From positions 1 through 58,128 of the forward strand of contig JABMQZ010000137.1 of assembly GCA_013202965.1 (NCBI GenBank): a DNA stretch of 58,128 nucleotides, read 5' to 3'. The position numbers and the translations under genes were made by a program. Positions within the stretch are counted from its first letter, which is position 1, and each line of letters starts with the position of its first letter. Shown here piece after piece: positions 1 to 9,416 of the stretch. The notes below the pieces were generated by a model that did no database searches, was not told the DNA's origin, and was given only the letters and a program-made list of their open reading frames with translations. Source of the stretch: Bacteroidota bacterium. Its GTDB lineage: Bacteria; Bacteroidota; Bacteroidia; Bacteroidales; B18-G4.

Positions 1-5
1 ATGTA

Positions 6-51
<46 letters not shown>

Positions 52-284
52 CGGTTACTCTTCAACATTTGAATAAACGAATTAGAATTCTTATTAGAAA
101 CAGAATTTTCAAATTTGAAGCCTAATATACGATATTTTTTATTCTATTGCAACAACAAGTAGTTGATAGCAGAATTTTTTTACATTTCGGACTGATTATG
201 GTAATTGATAATTATTCGGATTTCTCCCTTCGAGAAATGACAATTAAATGTGGGGATGCTAGAAATGAACTAATTATATTTGCT

Positions 285-1049
285 TTACTTTTCTATTTCC
301 AAAACAAGAGGACAATGATCCGAATGATGAGCATCGGGAAGGATCAGGGCACGCCTGAGATTATCTTTCAAAGATTCACTTGCCATATGATAATCAATGC
401 GCCAGCCCAGGTTTTTTGCACGGGCATTGGCACGATAGCTCCACCATGTGTAATGATGAGGTTCATCATTGAAATAGCGGAATGTATCAATAAACCCGCT
501 GTCGATAAAGCCACTTATCCATTCCCTTTCTTCCGGGAGAAAACCGGAACTGCTTGCATTTCTGATTGGATCATGAATGTCGATGGGCTTGTGACAAATA
601 TTATAATCGCCTGACAGGATCAGCTTCGGGCGATCTTTTTTCAATTCATTAATGTATTGCTGAAAATCATCTAACCATGTCATTTTAAAGGCCTGCCGTG
701 CTTCGCCACTGGAACCGGAGGGATGATACACGCTCACCACGCTGATATCGCCATAATCAGCCCTGATGAACCGTCCTTCATCATCATATTTTTGAATTCC
801 CATACCGTATTCAACATGATCAGGTTCTTTTTTTGTTAGTATCGCTACCCCACTATAACCTTTTTTTTGAGCCGAATACCAATAGCTTCTGTACCCGAGT
901 TCCTCGATGTCGAACAGAGGAACCTGTTCAGGCCGGGCTTTGGTTTCCTGTATGCATACAATATCAGCATCCACTGCCCTGAGCCAGTCGGGCAAGCCTT
1001 TTCGAATAGCTGCCCGTATGCCGTTTACGTTATAAGAAACGATTTTCAT
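285..1049 (-). CDS. xth: Exodeoxyribonuclease III (AP endonuclease)
   Basis: Exonuclease III-type nuclease of the EEP fold, acting in base-excision repair on abasic sites and 3' ends. The protein begins MKIVSYNVNGIRAA, the usual family N-terminus. It has CIQETK (metal-binding Glu near residue 34), the central SGDYNICH segment and the C-terminal SDHCPLVLEI with the catalytic His. About 254 residues is normal length. The ORF track starts 14 codons upstream, but I chose the internal ATG because homologues begin there and the extra residues look like non-coding sequence. It stands alone, divergent from the ClC gene, with a GACCTCACAGGT direct repeat between the two. Confidence 0.95.
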   Translation of the reverse strand: MKIVSYNVNGIRAAIRKGLPDWLRAVDADIVCIQETKARPEQVPLFDIEELGYRSYWYSAQKKGYSGVAILTKKEPDHVEYGMGIQKYDDEGRFIRADYGDISVVSVYHPSGSSGEARQAFKMTWLDDFQQYINELKKDRPKLILSGDYNICHKPIDIHDPIRNASSSGFLPEEREWISGFIDSGFIDTFRYFNDEPHHYTWWSYRANARAKNLGWRIDYHMASESLKDNLRRALILPDAHHSDHCPLVLEIEK

Positions 1050-1082
1050 GTGATTTTGCTTTAGCAGCGAAGATACAAAAAA

Positions 1083-1116
1083 TGACCTCACAGGTAGGGG
1101 GACCTCACAGGTCCTG
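1083..1116. repeat. GACCTCACAGGT direct repeat
   Basis: The 12-mer gacctcacaggt occurs twice about 17 nt apart in the gap between xth and the ClC gene. The second copy is followed by cctgt, so it can pair imperfectly with the first part. It resembles short dispersed intergenic repeats of Bacteroidota genomes; its function is unknown. Confidence 0.7.
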
Positions 1117-1189
1117 TAAAAAACATATTGCCGGCTTTAGGAATATAAGCTCATTTTCCCTTAAATTCGCAGCTGTTTACCAGTAGTGT

Positions 1190-2965
1190 ATGAGAAGAAC
1201 ATCTGTATTGCGGCGTTTCCTGATCTGGCGGATAAGGCATATGAGCCAGAAGAACTTTATTATGATCCTGAGCGTGATCATTGGGGTTCTTGCAGGATTG
1301 GGTGCGGTGCTGATTAAAAACGGGGTACACCTGATCAGGGATCTGCTCACAAGTAACATTGTGACAGATTACCAGAATTACCTGTTTTTTATATTGCCTT
1401 CCATTGGGATCCTGATTGCTGTGATCTATACACGTTTTATTGTACGACGGCATGTAGGGCATGGCATACCAAGTGTGCTGTTTGCCATTTCCCGCACACA
1501 TGGAGTGATCAAGCGACATAATATATTCTCATCCATTATCACCAGTGTTTTTACAGTTGGTTTTGGAGGATCGGTTGGGCTTGAAGGCCCGACAGTTGCA
1601 ACAGGAGCTGCCATAGGTTCCAACATCGGGCAGATGTTCAGGTTGAATTACAAACAGATCACGCTTCTCTTAGGCCTGGCAAGTGCTGCAGCCATGTCTG
1701 CTATTTTCAAAGCACCTATTGCGGCGGTGGTTTTTGCCATAGAAGTGATCATGATCGACCTGACCATGGCTTCATTGATACCCCTGCTCATTGCATCAGT
1801 AATGGGCGTGCTGACCTCGTATTTTTTCCTTGGCCAGGCGGTGATGTACCCTTTTGATATCAAAGTGGGATTCGTACTGGAAGACATCCCTTATTACATT
1901 CTCCTTGGACTGTTAGCCGGCCTCATTTCAGTATACTTTACAAAAATGTACATCTTCACAGAATCCACTTTTGCAAAGGTGAAAAAATGGTACTTGAAAT
2001 GGCTTGCCGGTGGTGTGATCCTCGGTATTCTGATCTTTCTTTTTCCATCTCTTTATGGTGAAGGATATGGTGCTGTGAACGCATGTCTGAAGGGAGATTA
2101 CAGCCCACTTTTTAATAACAGCCTCTTTTACTCTTTTAATGAGGAGATCATCATGGTATTTGTCCTCTTCCTGATGATCCTGTTCTTTAAGGCCATAGCC
2201 ACTTCAGTAACATTTGGTGCCGGTGGAATTGGCGGAATATTTGCCCCTACACTATTTATGGGAGCCTATACCGGACTTTTCTTCACCACCTTCCTGAAAT
2301 ACCTGGGTATCGGCCACCTGAATGCAAGTAATTTTGCCCTGGTCGGGATGGGAGGGCTCATTGCCGGTGTGCTCCATGCCCCGCTTACTGCGGTCTTCCT
2401 TATTGCAGAGATCACTGCGGGTTACCAACTGTTCGTTCCCCTGATGATTACGGCTACCATATCATATGCAACAATAAGAATATTTGTCAAGAATTCCGTT
2501 TATACTCACCAGCTTGCAAGACGCGGCGAACTGATTACCCACCATAAGGATAAAGCCATCCTGAGCATGATGAAAGTGGATAAGCTGATTGAAAAAAACT
2601 TCAAAACGGTTAAACCTGACGATATGCTGAGAGATCTCGTGAAAGTGATCGCCGATTCAAAAAGAAATATTTATCCGGTCATTGACGAGCAAGGCCACTT
2701 TTATGGCATCATCTTTCTGGATGATATCCGCAACATCATGTTCAAACCTGAGTTATATGATACCACATCTGTCAGCAGCCTGATGTTTATGCCGTCAACA
2801 TATGTTGATCCTGAAGAGTCGATGGAGGAAGTTGCCAAAAAATTTCAGCAAACTCAGAATTATAACCTGCCGGTGCTCAAGGACGGGAAGTATATCGGAT
2901 TTATCTCAAGGGCAAATGTTTTTTCTGAATACCGTAAATTACTCAAGGATTTCAGTGACGAATGA
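1190..2965 (+). CDS. ClC-family chloride channel/antiporter with CBS domains
   Basis: Integral membrane chloride channel or Cl-/H+ antiporter. Motifs in order are GHGIP (about residues 90-94, the first selectivity-filter loop), GSVGLEGP (127-134, with Glu132 at the external-gate position) and GAGGIGGIFAP (about 345-355). A cytoplasmic C-terminal CBS pair spans about 465-590, where nucleotides often bind to regulate ClC proteins. A length of 591 aa fits ClC plus two CBS domains. Start ATG1190 is taken from the track, but Met18 (1241) is a possible alternative because the first residues are basic and poorly conserved. Transport of chloride rather than another anion is inferred from family only. 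Confidence 0.92.
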   Translation: MRRTSVLRRFLIWRIRHMSQKNFIMILSVIIGVLAGLGAVLIKNGVHLIRDLLTSNIVTDYQNYLFFILPSIGILIAVIYTRFIVRRHVGHGIPSVLFAISRTHGVIKRHNIFSSIITSVFTVGFGGSVGLEGPTVATGAAIGSNIGQMFRLNYKQITLLLGLASAAAMSAIFKAPIAAVVFAIEVIMIDLTMASLIPLLIASVMGVLTSYFFLGQAVMYPFDIKVGFVLEDIPYYILLGLLAGLISVYFTKMYIFTESTFAKVKKWYLKWLAGGVILGILIFLFPSLYGEGYGAVNACLKGDYSPLFNNSLFYSFNEEIIMVFVLFLMILFFKAIATSVTFGAGGIGGIFAPTLFMGAYTGLFFTTFLKYLGIGHLNASNFALVGMGGLIAGVLHAPLTAVFLIAEITAGYQLFVPLMITATISYATIRIFVKNSVYTHQLARRGELITHHKDKAILSMMKVDKLIEKNFKTVKPDDMLRDLVKVIADSKRNIYPVIDEQGHFYGIIFLDDIRNIMFKPELYDTTSVSSLMFMPSTYVDPEESMEEVAKKFQQTQNYNLPVLKDGKYIGFISRANVFSEYRKLLKDFSDE

Positions 2966-2969
2966 TGAA

Positions 2970-3004
2970 GGTGCCGGGTTCCGGGTACCAGGTTCAGGGA
3001 GGTA
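2970..3004. repeat. Heptamer array, GGTNCCG type
   Basis: Five successive 7-nt units (ggtgccg, ggttccg, ggtacca, ggttcag, ggaggta) begin 5 nt after the ClC stop codon, in a convergent gap. A looser repeat of gacttag follows. Confidence 0.8.
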
Positions 3005-3065
3005 GACTAAGTGATATAGAGACTTAGGGACTTAGTGAAGGTGTGGGGCGTGTGGGGAGATATGA

Positions 3066-4013
3066 TTAGAATAGTGAGAATCTGACGTAACGTTTCGGGT
3101 TAATGCGGATATCTTCCATCAGGAGGTGAAGTTGTTCAGCCGATTCCTGGAGGTCTTTATACAGTTCTTCATCGTTGATAAGCATCCCGAGAGAACCTTC
3201 CCCTTTATTGATCTTTTCAACAATCAGGGCTACGTCTCCCATGACGCGGTCAATTTTAGCAAAAGTGCGTGGAATTTCTGCCTTGGCCAGCGAATCGGAA
3301 AGTGTGGAAAAATTGGCCAGGATATTGTCGATGTTTTCTTCGTTCTTGCTAATGGTGGTGGTGATGGATTCCAAATTAGACATGATCTGCGACAGCTTTG
3401 TCTTCTGAGCTGCCACCAGTGTGTCAAGATTGTAAGAAGCGCTCTCCAGGTTGGCAAATGTTTGCTCAATACTGGCTATGCTGTTCGACAGGTTTTCTTT
3501 AGCTTTCTCGTTAAAGATGGCCTTGATCACGGTCACCACTGAGTCGATAGACATGATGAGCTCTTCGGCTTTTAATTTCAGTGGCGCGATTTGCTGGTTA
3601 ACAGCTTCCTTGAGGCTGGCCTCAACCCTGGTGTACAGGGTATCTCCGTTTCTGATAAACAGGGAGTCATCTCCCAACTTAAGATCAATGGCTTTGGATC
3701 CCATCAGGTCGGAACTGTAAATGAGCGCCACTGAATTCCTGGGGATGGGGATCTGTGTTTCCATGGTGATCTCTACGATGATATTCCCGGAAAAACCCGG
3801 TTCGAAATAAATATCGGAAACCTGCCCTACTTTAAGGCCATTGATAGAAACCGGGTTTGCTCTGTCAAGTCCGCTTACCTGCTCATAAACGGCATAGACA
3901 ATCCGTTGCTCCTTAAAAAGGTTGAATCCTTTCAGGAAGCTGAAACCCCAGATAAATAAGGCCAGGGCTATGATGAAGATCAATCCGATGCTTATTTCCC
4001 GTTTATACTTCAA
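3066..4013 (-). CDS. MlaD/MCE-family lipid-transport protein
   Basis: Single-pass inner-membrane protein facing the periplasm. An N-terminal anchor (about residues 8-30) is followed by one MCE domain (about 35-115, with SGLDRANPVSINGLKVGQV) and a long helical coiled-coil tail (about 130-290). The MCE family carries phospholipids between membranes together with an ABC transporter (MlaE/MlaF). Those partners are not in this window, so pathway membership is inferred. A length of 315 aa is usual for single-MCE proteins of Bacteroidota. The amidase lies just upstream on the same strand with a 96-nt gap that holds a TAACTTTG promoter motif, so the two need not be one operon. Confidence 0.88.
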   Translation of the reverse strand: MKYKREISIGLIFIIALALFIWGFSFLKGFNLFKEQRIVYAVYEQVSGLDRANPVSINGLKVGQVSDIYFEPGFSGNIIVEITMETQIPIPRNSVALIYSSDLMGSKAIDLKLGDDSLFIRNGDTLYTRVEASLKEAVNQQIAPLKLKAEELIMSIDSVVTVIKAIFNEKAKENLSNSIASIEQTFANLESASYNLDTLVAAQKTKLSQIMSNLESITTTISKNEENIDNILANFSTLSDSLAKAEIPRTFAKIDRVMGDVALIVEKINKGEGSLGMLINDEELYKDLQESAEQLHLLMEDIRINPKRYVRFSLF

Positions 4014-4030
4014 AATACAATGGTTTCACA

Positions 4031-4038
4031 CAAAGTTA
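4031..4038 (-). promoter_or_regulatory. -7 promoter motif for the MlaD-like gene
   Basis: TAACTTTG on the minus strand matches the Bacteroidota TAnnTTTG -7 consensus and lies 18 nt before the start codon, so any 5' leader would be only about a dozen nucleotides. No clear -33 TTG was found. Confidence 0.55.
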
Positions 4039-4109
4039 ACTCATTTTACTCGGAAATATTCTTTCGGGTTACATTAATTCATAGGAAAGCAGGGGATGCG
4101 GAACAAAAT

Positions 4110-5198
4110 TTATTGCCCGCTTAACTTTCTGGCTTCCTCCACACCAATCCTTTCTCCGTCTTTAAAGGCAACGATAAAAGCATCTCGGTATTTTTTGTTC
4201 AGTCTTAGCTGGTTCTGAATCCTGATGGCTGCCCCAAAGGATGTTTCGTTACCCGAGGTGTACTTATACAAACCATTGTGCACGTATTCCATAACATCCT
4301 CCACATCCTTGAATTTAGCCAGGGATTTTTTTCTGGAGGAGGAAGTAAATTGAACCCTGAACCTGATATCGTATTTGGACAGATCCCCGGTGGTTTGGTC
4401 TGAGCTGGCCATTTTTGCACTATTCGCAGGGTCTTCAAGCATGAGTTTATATTCCTTGAATGCCCGGTAAATTGCAGAGGCCAGATAGAACTGACCATCG
4501 TCCGACATCAGGTAACGTTCATCATTTGGATTGGACAGGAACCCGGTTTCGATCAGGATACCCGGCATAGCAGTTTTATACAATACCCAGAAGCCTGCCT
4601 GCCAGACCCCGCGGTCTTTTAACTTGACCCTTTCACGAAACTGATCCTGCACATTTGATGCAAGGATCAGGCTGCTTTCAAGATATGCATTCTGGAACAG
4701 CGTTAGGGTGATATAGTCCTCATCCCTGTTTGGGTCGAAACCATCATACATATCGGAATAGTTTTCTTCTTTCAGGATCGCGGCATTCTCCAGTTTTGCC
4801 ACTTCAAGGTTGGCCTGACTTTTATGCAGTCCCATCACGTAAGTTTCAGTACCGTATGGTTTCGAAGAGTTATTTGCATTGCAATGAATGGAAATAAACA
4901 TATCAGCCTCATGGTCATTGGCAATTTGTGCACGTTTATGCAATTCAATGAATACATCGGTTTTACGGGTGTAGATCACCTCAACATCGGGGAGGTTCTT
5001 TTCAATATATTCACCTGTTTTCAAGGCTATGGACAATGCGATGTCTTTTTCTTTCACATGCTTGCCAATCGCACCCGGATCTTTACCTCCGTGCCCTGCA
5101 TCAATCACTACCTTTCTGACCTTATGCTGGGCAATGATTTCATGTGGCTGAAACAGCGCAATGCAGAGTATACCAAAAATTAAAACAATACGTTTCAC
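4110..5198 (-). CDS. N-acetylmuramoyl-L-alanine amidase
   Basis: Zinc amidase of the Amidase_3 family, cleaving the bond between muramic acid and the stem peptide in the periplasm. A signal peptide is visible (residues 1-23, ending near IIAQ). The catalytic domain (about 28-245) holds IDAGHGGKDPG (Zn ligand His), the SIHCNAN His and the LIETGFLSNP catalytic Glu. The C-terminal part (about 275-360) has a SPOR-like pattern with FRVQFTSS and is probably peptidoglycan-binding, which is inferred. It is divergent from lptD, sharing a 120-nt promoter region. Confidence 0.93.
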   Translation of the reverse strand: MKRIVLIFGILCIALFQPHEIIAQHKVRKVVIDAGHGGKDPGAIGKHVKEKDIALSIALKTGEYIEKNLPDVEVIYTRKTDVFIELHKRAQIANDHEADMFISIHCNANNSSKPYGTETYVMGLHKSQANLEVAKLENAAILKEENYSDMYDGFDPNRDEDYITLTLFQNAYLESSLILASNVQDQFRERVKLKDRGVWQAGFWVLYKTAMPGILIETGFLSNPNDERYLMSDDGQFYLASAIYRAFKEYKLMLEDPANSAKMASSDQTTGDLSKYDIRFRVQFTSSSRKKSLAKFKDVEDVMEYVHNGLYKYTSGNETSFGAAIRIQNQLRLNKKYRDAFIVAFKDGERIGVEEARKLSGQ

Positions 5199-5215
5199 CT
5201 AAGGAATAATTTAAT

Positions 5216-5223
5216 TAGCTTTG
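5216..5223 (+). promoter_or_regulatory. -7 promoter motif for lptD
   Basis: TAGCTTTG matches TAnnTTTG and points towards lptD, leaving a leader of about 90 nt. No convincing -33 element was found. Confidence 0.4.
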
Positions 5224-5281
5224 AACCATAAAACCGGCAGTTTTCAAGTTGTCCGGCAATAAATTGACATTGCTGCAATTA

Positions 5282-5312
5282 CAAAAATAATACTTAATTC
5301 ATAGTCAACAAA
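5282..5312 (-). promoter_or_regulatory. Promoter for the amidase (-33 TTTG, -7 TATTTTTG)
   Basis: On the minus strand TTTG (5312-5309) is followed after 19 nt by TATTTTTG (5289-5282), a full match to the two-part Bacteroidota vegetative promoter. It would start transcription near 5275, with a leader of about 75 nt before the amidase. Confidence 0.55.
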
Positions 5313-5318
5313 CTTGAT

Positions 5319-8114
5319 TTGTTCACCAACTTATTAACAAATTACCGGCTTATATATTGCCTCCTGATCCCGGGCTTGCTACTGTATGCCAGTATCACAA
5401 CAGCACAACAGGAAGATATCCTGTATGTTTCTGACAGCCTGTCCGGTGAACAAGTGATAAATCTTCCCGATACCATATTTACAAAACCGGATAGTTTACT
5501 TACTGCCGACAGCATAATTATTTTTGATACCATCGCTGCATCTGCCGAAGGACGGGTGATCAATATTGACAGCATTCCTGCCTGGAATGAAGACCAGCCA
5601 CCTGCAATCTCCCCCAGTGCCCTTACTTACCGGGTAGATTTTAACTCAGTGGATTCTCTGCGTTTTGACATGCATGAGCAAAAAGTTTACTTGTATCAGG
5701 AAGCGAAGATCGATTATGACGACATCAGCCTGAAGGCAAATTATGTGGAGATAGATTTTAATAAAACAGAGATATATGCCCAGGGGCTTCCCGATTCCAC
5801 AGGAAAAGAACGAGGCCAGCCGATCTTTATTCAGGGAGAATCGGAATTCCGTTCCCGGACCATGAGATATAATTATGATAGCAAGAAAGGACTGATCAAG
5901 GATGTGATCACACAGGATGGAGAAGCAACGATACGGGGGCAGGTAATCAAAAAGATGCCTAACAATGAGGCCCATATCAAGGGAGGTTCTTATTCGACAT
6001 GCCCAAGCTGCGAAAACCGCGATTATGAATTCAGGTACTTCAAATCTAAGGTAATCCCCGATAAACGAATCGTTACAGGCCCGGCATACCTTGTTATTGA
6101 GGAAGTTCCCACTCCATTGTTTCTGCCATTTGGGTTTTTCCCTATACGGAAAGGGCAGCATTCGGGAATCCTTCTTCCCACTTGGGGTGAATCAGCTGAG
6201 AGAGGCTTCTACTTTGAAAACGGGGGATATTACTGGGCAGTGAGTGACTACCTTGATTTTAAACTTGTGGGGGATATCTACACCAAGGGAAGCTGGGCCA
6301 TCAAACCATCAACCCGGTATAGGAAAAAATATAAATACAATGGGAATTTCGATTTTACCTATGCCATCAACATCATTGGGGAAGAAGGCCAGTCTAATTA
6401 TCGGCGCGACAGGGATTACCAGATCAGGTGGCGGCATCTGCAAGATCCCAAAGCAAGGCCAAACAGTTCGTTTACAGCAAACGTTAACATTCGGAGCCGT
6501 AAATCGAATTACTACAACCCTACCACTGCCCAGGATTATCTATCCAATACATTTCAGTCAAGTATTGCCTACCAGACCAGTTTTGCCGGTAAGTATTTCC
6601 TGACTGTTAATGCAAGTCACAGCCAGAATACACAAACAAAACTGATGACGCTCACATTGCCGGAACTATCTTTCAATGTAAACAGGTTTAACCCGTTTCG
6701 GAAAAAAAGCCGGTCCGGAAAAATGAAATGGTGGGAAGATATCAGTGTAAACTATACCGTTAATTTCAAAAATACCGTAATAATAGAAGATAGTCTGCTG
6801 TTCAAGCCGGAAACATGGAATAAGATGCAAAATGGCTTCAAACACAGCATCCCGATAAGCAGTTCCATAAAGTTGCTGAAGTATTTTACCTGGACAAACT
6901 CTATCAGGGTGAACGACAGGATGTACTTCAGTACCATTGAAAAAAACTGGGTGGATGATACACTTTTTATGAATAATGATACGATTGTGGGTTATGTAAA
7001 AGAAGATACTTTACGGGGATTCAAAAATGCCTTGGATGCCAGCTTTTCAACATCCATCAACACAAAAATTTATGGGATGTACCAGTTTGGGAAAAACTTT
7101 CCCATAAGGGCTATCAGGCATGTTATCACACCTAAAGTGGCTTTTACCTACACACCGGATTGGGGAGACCCGAAATGGGGCTATTATAAATCTTATTATG
7201 ATCCTAATCTGGATAGGGATGTTGAATATTCCATCTTTGAGGGTGGCATTTATGGTTCTCCTCCTAAAGATAAGTCGGGGAGGGTGTCCTTCTCGCTAAA
7301 CAATAACCTGGAGATGAAGGTTCGATCGAAAAGGGACACCATTACCGGCACCAAAAAGATCAAGCTGATCGATAATTTTGCGATCCAGACAACCTACGAC
7401 GTAGCCAAAGATTCCCTGAATTGGTCAAAATTGAAACTCAGTGGCCGGACTACTTTATTCAAAGGCTTTGATATAAGGTATTCGAGCAGCTGGGATCCGT
7501 ATATCCTGGATTCAACGGGAACTCGTAATATTAACAAATTTGAGTGGGACGTGAACAGGCGCCTGTTCAGGCTTGACCAGACCAACTGGAATTTTAGTGC
7601 TAACCTGAGGCTGAACCCTGATTTTTTCAAAAAGAAAGGCGAACAAACGAGTACAAGGAAGGATGAGGTGGAAGAGAGGATGGAAGAGATGGCGGGCGAC
7701 ATAGAAATGTCCGAGGAACTGGAAAGTATTTACAATAATTATGATGATTACATCGACTGGGACATCAAATGGAACCTGAATATCACATATAACCTGGTGT
7801 ATTCAACAACGCTTAAATATACCAATCAGGTGAATAAAGAGAAGCAGGAAAATTTGGTTCAAACTCTTGGACTGAGTGGGGATTTCAACGTTACGCCAAA
7901 ATGGAAAATCGGTTTCAGGACCGGATGGGATTTTGAAGCCGCTGAGCTTTCCTACACCTCCATCAACATTTATCGCGACCTGCATTGCTTCGAGATGCGC
8001 TTTAACTGGATCCCTATCGGTGGCAGACAATCATGGAACTTTGCCCTCAACGTGAAAGCAAGTATGCTGCAGGATCTCAAACTACAACGGAAAAAAGATT
8101 TCAGAGACTATTAA
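5319..8114 (+). CDS. lptD: LPS-assembly protein LptD (OstA-like)
   Basis: Outer-membrane beta-barrel that inserts lipopolysaccharide into the outer leaflet with LptE (encoded at 44.6 kb). A signal peptide (about residues 1-30, ending ITTAQ) is followed by a periplasmic LptA/OstA-like beta-jellyroll domain (about 110-270), which includes a CPSC cysteine pair, and then by a long C-terminal barrel rich in aromatic alternating strands. At 931 aa it is typical for Bacteroidota LptD. The start in the track is TTG; no in-frame ATG precedes the signal peptide, so TTG5319 is the best choice. A heptamer array begins directly after the stop. Confidence 0.9.
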   Translation: MFTNLLTNYRLIYCLLIPGLLLYASITTAQQEDILYVSDSLSGEQVINLPDTIFTKPDSLLTADSIIIFDTIAASAEGRVINIDSIPAWNEDQPPAISPSALTYRVDFNSVDSLRFDMHEQKVYLYQEAKIDYDDISLKANYVEIDFNKTEIYAQGLPDSTGKERGQPIFIQGESEFRSRTMRYNYDSKKGLIKDVITQDGEATIRGQVIKKMPNNEAHIKGGSYSTCPSCENRDYEFRYFKSKVIPDKRIVTGPAYLVIEEVPTPLFLPFGFFPIRKGQHSGILLPTWGESAERGFYFENGGYYWAVSDYLDFKLVGDIYTKGSWAIKPSTRYRKKYKYNGNFDFTYAINIIGEEGQSNYRRDRDYQIRWRHLQDPKARPNSSFTANVNIRSRKSNYYNPTTAQDYLSNTFQSSIAYQTSFAGKYFLTVNASHSQNTQTKLMTLTLPELSFNVNRFNPFRKKSRSGKMKWWEDISVNYTVNFKNTVIIEDSLLFKPETWNKMQNGFKHSIPISSSIKLLKYFTWTNSIRVNDRMYFSTIEKNWVDDTLFMNNDTIVGYVKEDTLRGFKNALDASFSTSINTKIYGMYQFGKNFPIRAIRHVITPKVAFTYTPDWGDPKWGYYKSYYDPNLDRDVEYSIFEGGIYGSPPKDKSGRVSFSLNNNLEMKVRSKRDTITGTKKIKLIDNFAIQTTYDVAKDSLNWSKLKLSGRTTLFKGFDIRYSSSWDPYILDSTGTRNINKFEWDVNRRLFRLDQTNWNFSANLRLNPDFFKKKGEQTSTRKDEVEERMEEMAGDIEMSEELESIYNNYDDYIDWDIKWNLNITYNLVYSTTLKYTNQVNKEKQENLVQTLGLSGDFNVTPKWKIGFRTGWDFEAAELSYTSINIYRDLHCFEMRFNWIPIGGRQSWNFALNVKASMLQDLKLQRKKDFRDY

Positions 8115-8149
8115 TAAGTTTTGAATTTTGAGTTTTAAGTTTTGAATAA
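8115..8149. repeat. Heptamer array, T(A/G)AGTTT type
   Basis: Five 7-nt units (taagttt, tgaattt, tgagttt, taagttt, tgaataa) begin at the first base after the lptD stop codon, in a convergent gap of 150 nt. The rest of the gap holds no gene that I can see. Confidence 0.85.
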
Positions 8150-8264
8150 CTATAAACTCCATACTCACCGCTCTTCACTACCAACCTTCACTTGGATCTA
8201 ATCATTAGGATTTCATCCTCAAAAAGCCTCGCCCCCCATCCCTCACGCCCCGTACCCTCTTCTC

Positions 8265-9242
8265 CTATATCTTCACCTCCGTTCCAATCCCCTTTTCCAC
8301 AGCCTTATCATATATAAGCTTTGCTGTGGCAGTGTCCTGTATGGCCAGCCCGTTGGATTTGAATACCGTGATCTCTTTGTCATTAGCACGTCCTTTTTTC
8401 CTTCCGGTAACGATCTCTCCGAGTTCGGCATAGAAATGAGTTTCATGAATCTCTCCGGCATTTAGCGGGATGATGATGTCACCAGCTTCATTGAAGCAGG
8501 CTTCTCTGGAATCACCAATGAATTTTGACCGTTTAACGATCTCTGTATCCAGTTCCCTGGCATTGGGTGTATGACTGCCGATCCCGTTAATATGTGTGCC
8601 TTCCTTCACCAGGGAGCCGTCAAAAATTGGCGTGGGGGAAGAAGTAGCCGTACAGATAATATCTGCCTGCAGCAGTTCTCCCGGCGATGCGGCAATGATG
8701 ATCTCAATGCCAAGTTTTTCATGCATCTGTTTTGCAAATTTTTTGGCTGCTTCCTCATTGATGTCATAAGCCCATGCCTTGCTGATATCCCGAACTTCAC
8801 ATACCGCCCACAATTGCATCTGGGCCTGAACACCGCTTCCAAATATCCCGGCTGTCATGCCTTTTTCGTCGCGTGCCAGATATTTTGTGGCCACCCCGCT
8901 GGCAGCCCCGGTGCGCATGGCAGTCAGGAAACCTCCGTCCATGATGCAGATCACATCACCGGTTTCAGGGTCCTGGAGCAATACTTTCCCAATAGTAGTA
9001 GGCAAATGGTGCTTTACAGGATTATCCTTAAAAACAGTTACCACTTTGCATGCCAGGGCTTTCATCTCCTTAAGATAAGCCGGCATATAGAGGGCAAGCC
9101 CTCCGGGAGGTTTGATATTGGAACGCATAGGCATGTCTGCCGTGCCGTTGGCCAGCTCGGCAAAGGCAGCTTCAACAACATTAATGCAATCTTTCATGTC
9201 GAGGACGAAGGCCACTTCGTCGCGGTTTAAAATAAGAGTCAT
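8265..9242 (-). CDS. Ornithine cyclodeaminase/mu-crystallin family protein
   Basis: NAD(P)-dependent enzyme of the OCD/mu-crystallin family, whose members include ornithine cyclodeaminase, alanine dehydrogenase and ketimine reductases. The Rossmann motif GIFGSGVQAQ is near residue 135, and the substrate-side RSNIKPPGG and TGAASGVATKYLA segments match the family. At 325 aa it is full length. The exact substrate cannot be read from sequence. It is divergent from a RidA gene, whose product removes reactive enamine/imine intermediates, which fits an imine-forming or imine-reducing role. The start ATG9242 gives the usual N-terminal strand MTLILNRDEV. Confidence 0.85.
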   Translation of the reverse strand: MTLILNRDEVAFVLDMKDCINVVEAAFAELANGTADMPMRSNIKPPGGLALYMPAYLKEMKALACKVVTVFKDNPVKHHLPTTIGKVLLQDPETGDVICIMDGGFLTAMRTGAASGVATKYLARDEKGMTAGIFGSGVQAQMQLWAVCEVRDISKAWAYDINEEAAKKFAKQMHEKLGIEIIIAASPGELLQADIICTATSSPTPIFDGSLVKEGTHINGIGSHTPNARELDTEIVKRSKFIGDSREACFNEAGDIIIPLNAGEIHETHFYAELGEIVTGRKKGRANDKEITVFKSNGLAIQDTATAKLIYDKAVEKGIGTEVKI

Positions 9243-9355
9243 AATTTCTGATTATTACTAATAATATTTACAATTAAATTGAGTCAATAAATATACTAAA
9301 AATATCTTGGAACTGAATATGAACACACCAGACTTATTAATGACAGAAAAAACTT

Positions 9356-9363
9356 TAAATTTG
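9356..9363 (+). promoter_or_regulatory. -7 promoter motif for ridA
   Basis: TAAATTTG matches TAnnTTTG in the divergent gap between the cyclodeaminase-family gene and ridA. Transcription would begin near 9370, about 45 nt before ATG9417. Confidence 0.5.
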
Positions 9364-9416
9364 CTCATTGAGTATCAATAATCCGAAGCAGATTTTTGCT
9401 TTATATCAATAAATAT

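Noticed and set aside
147-614. 155-aa plus-strand ORF at the left edge
   Set aside because: More than half overlaps exonuclease III in antisense, and the rest is AT-rich non-coding sequence.
8571-9230. 219-aa plus-strand ORF
   Set aside because: A shadow of the ornithine cyclodeaminase-family gene on the opposite strand, which has clear Rossmann and family motifs.
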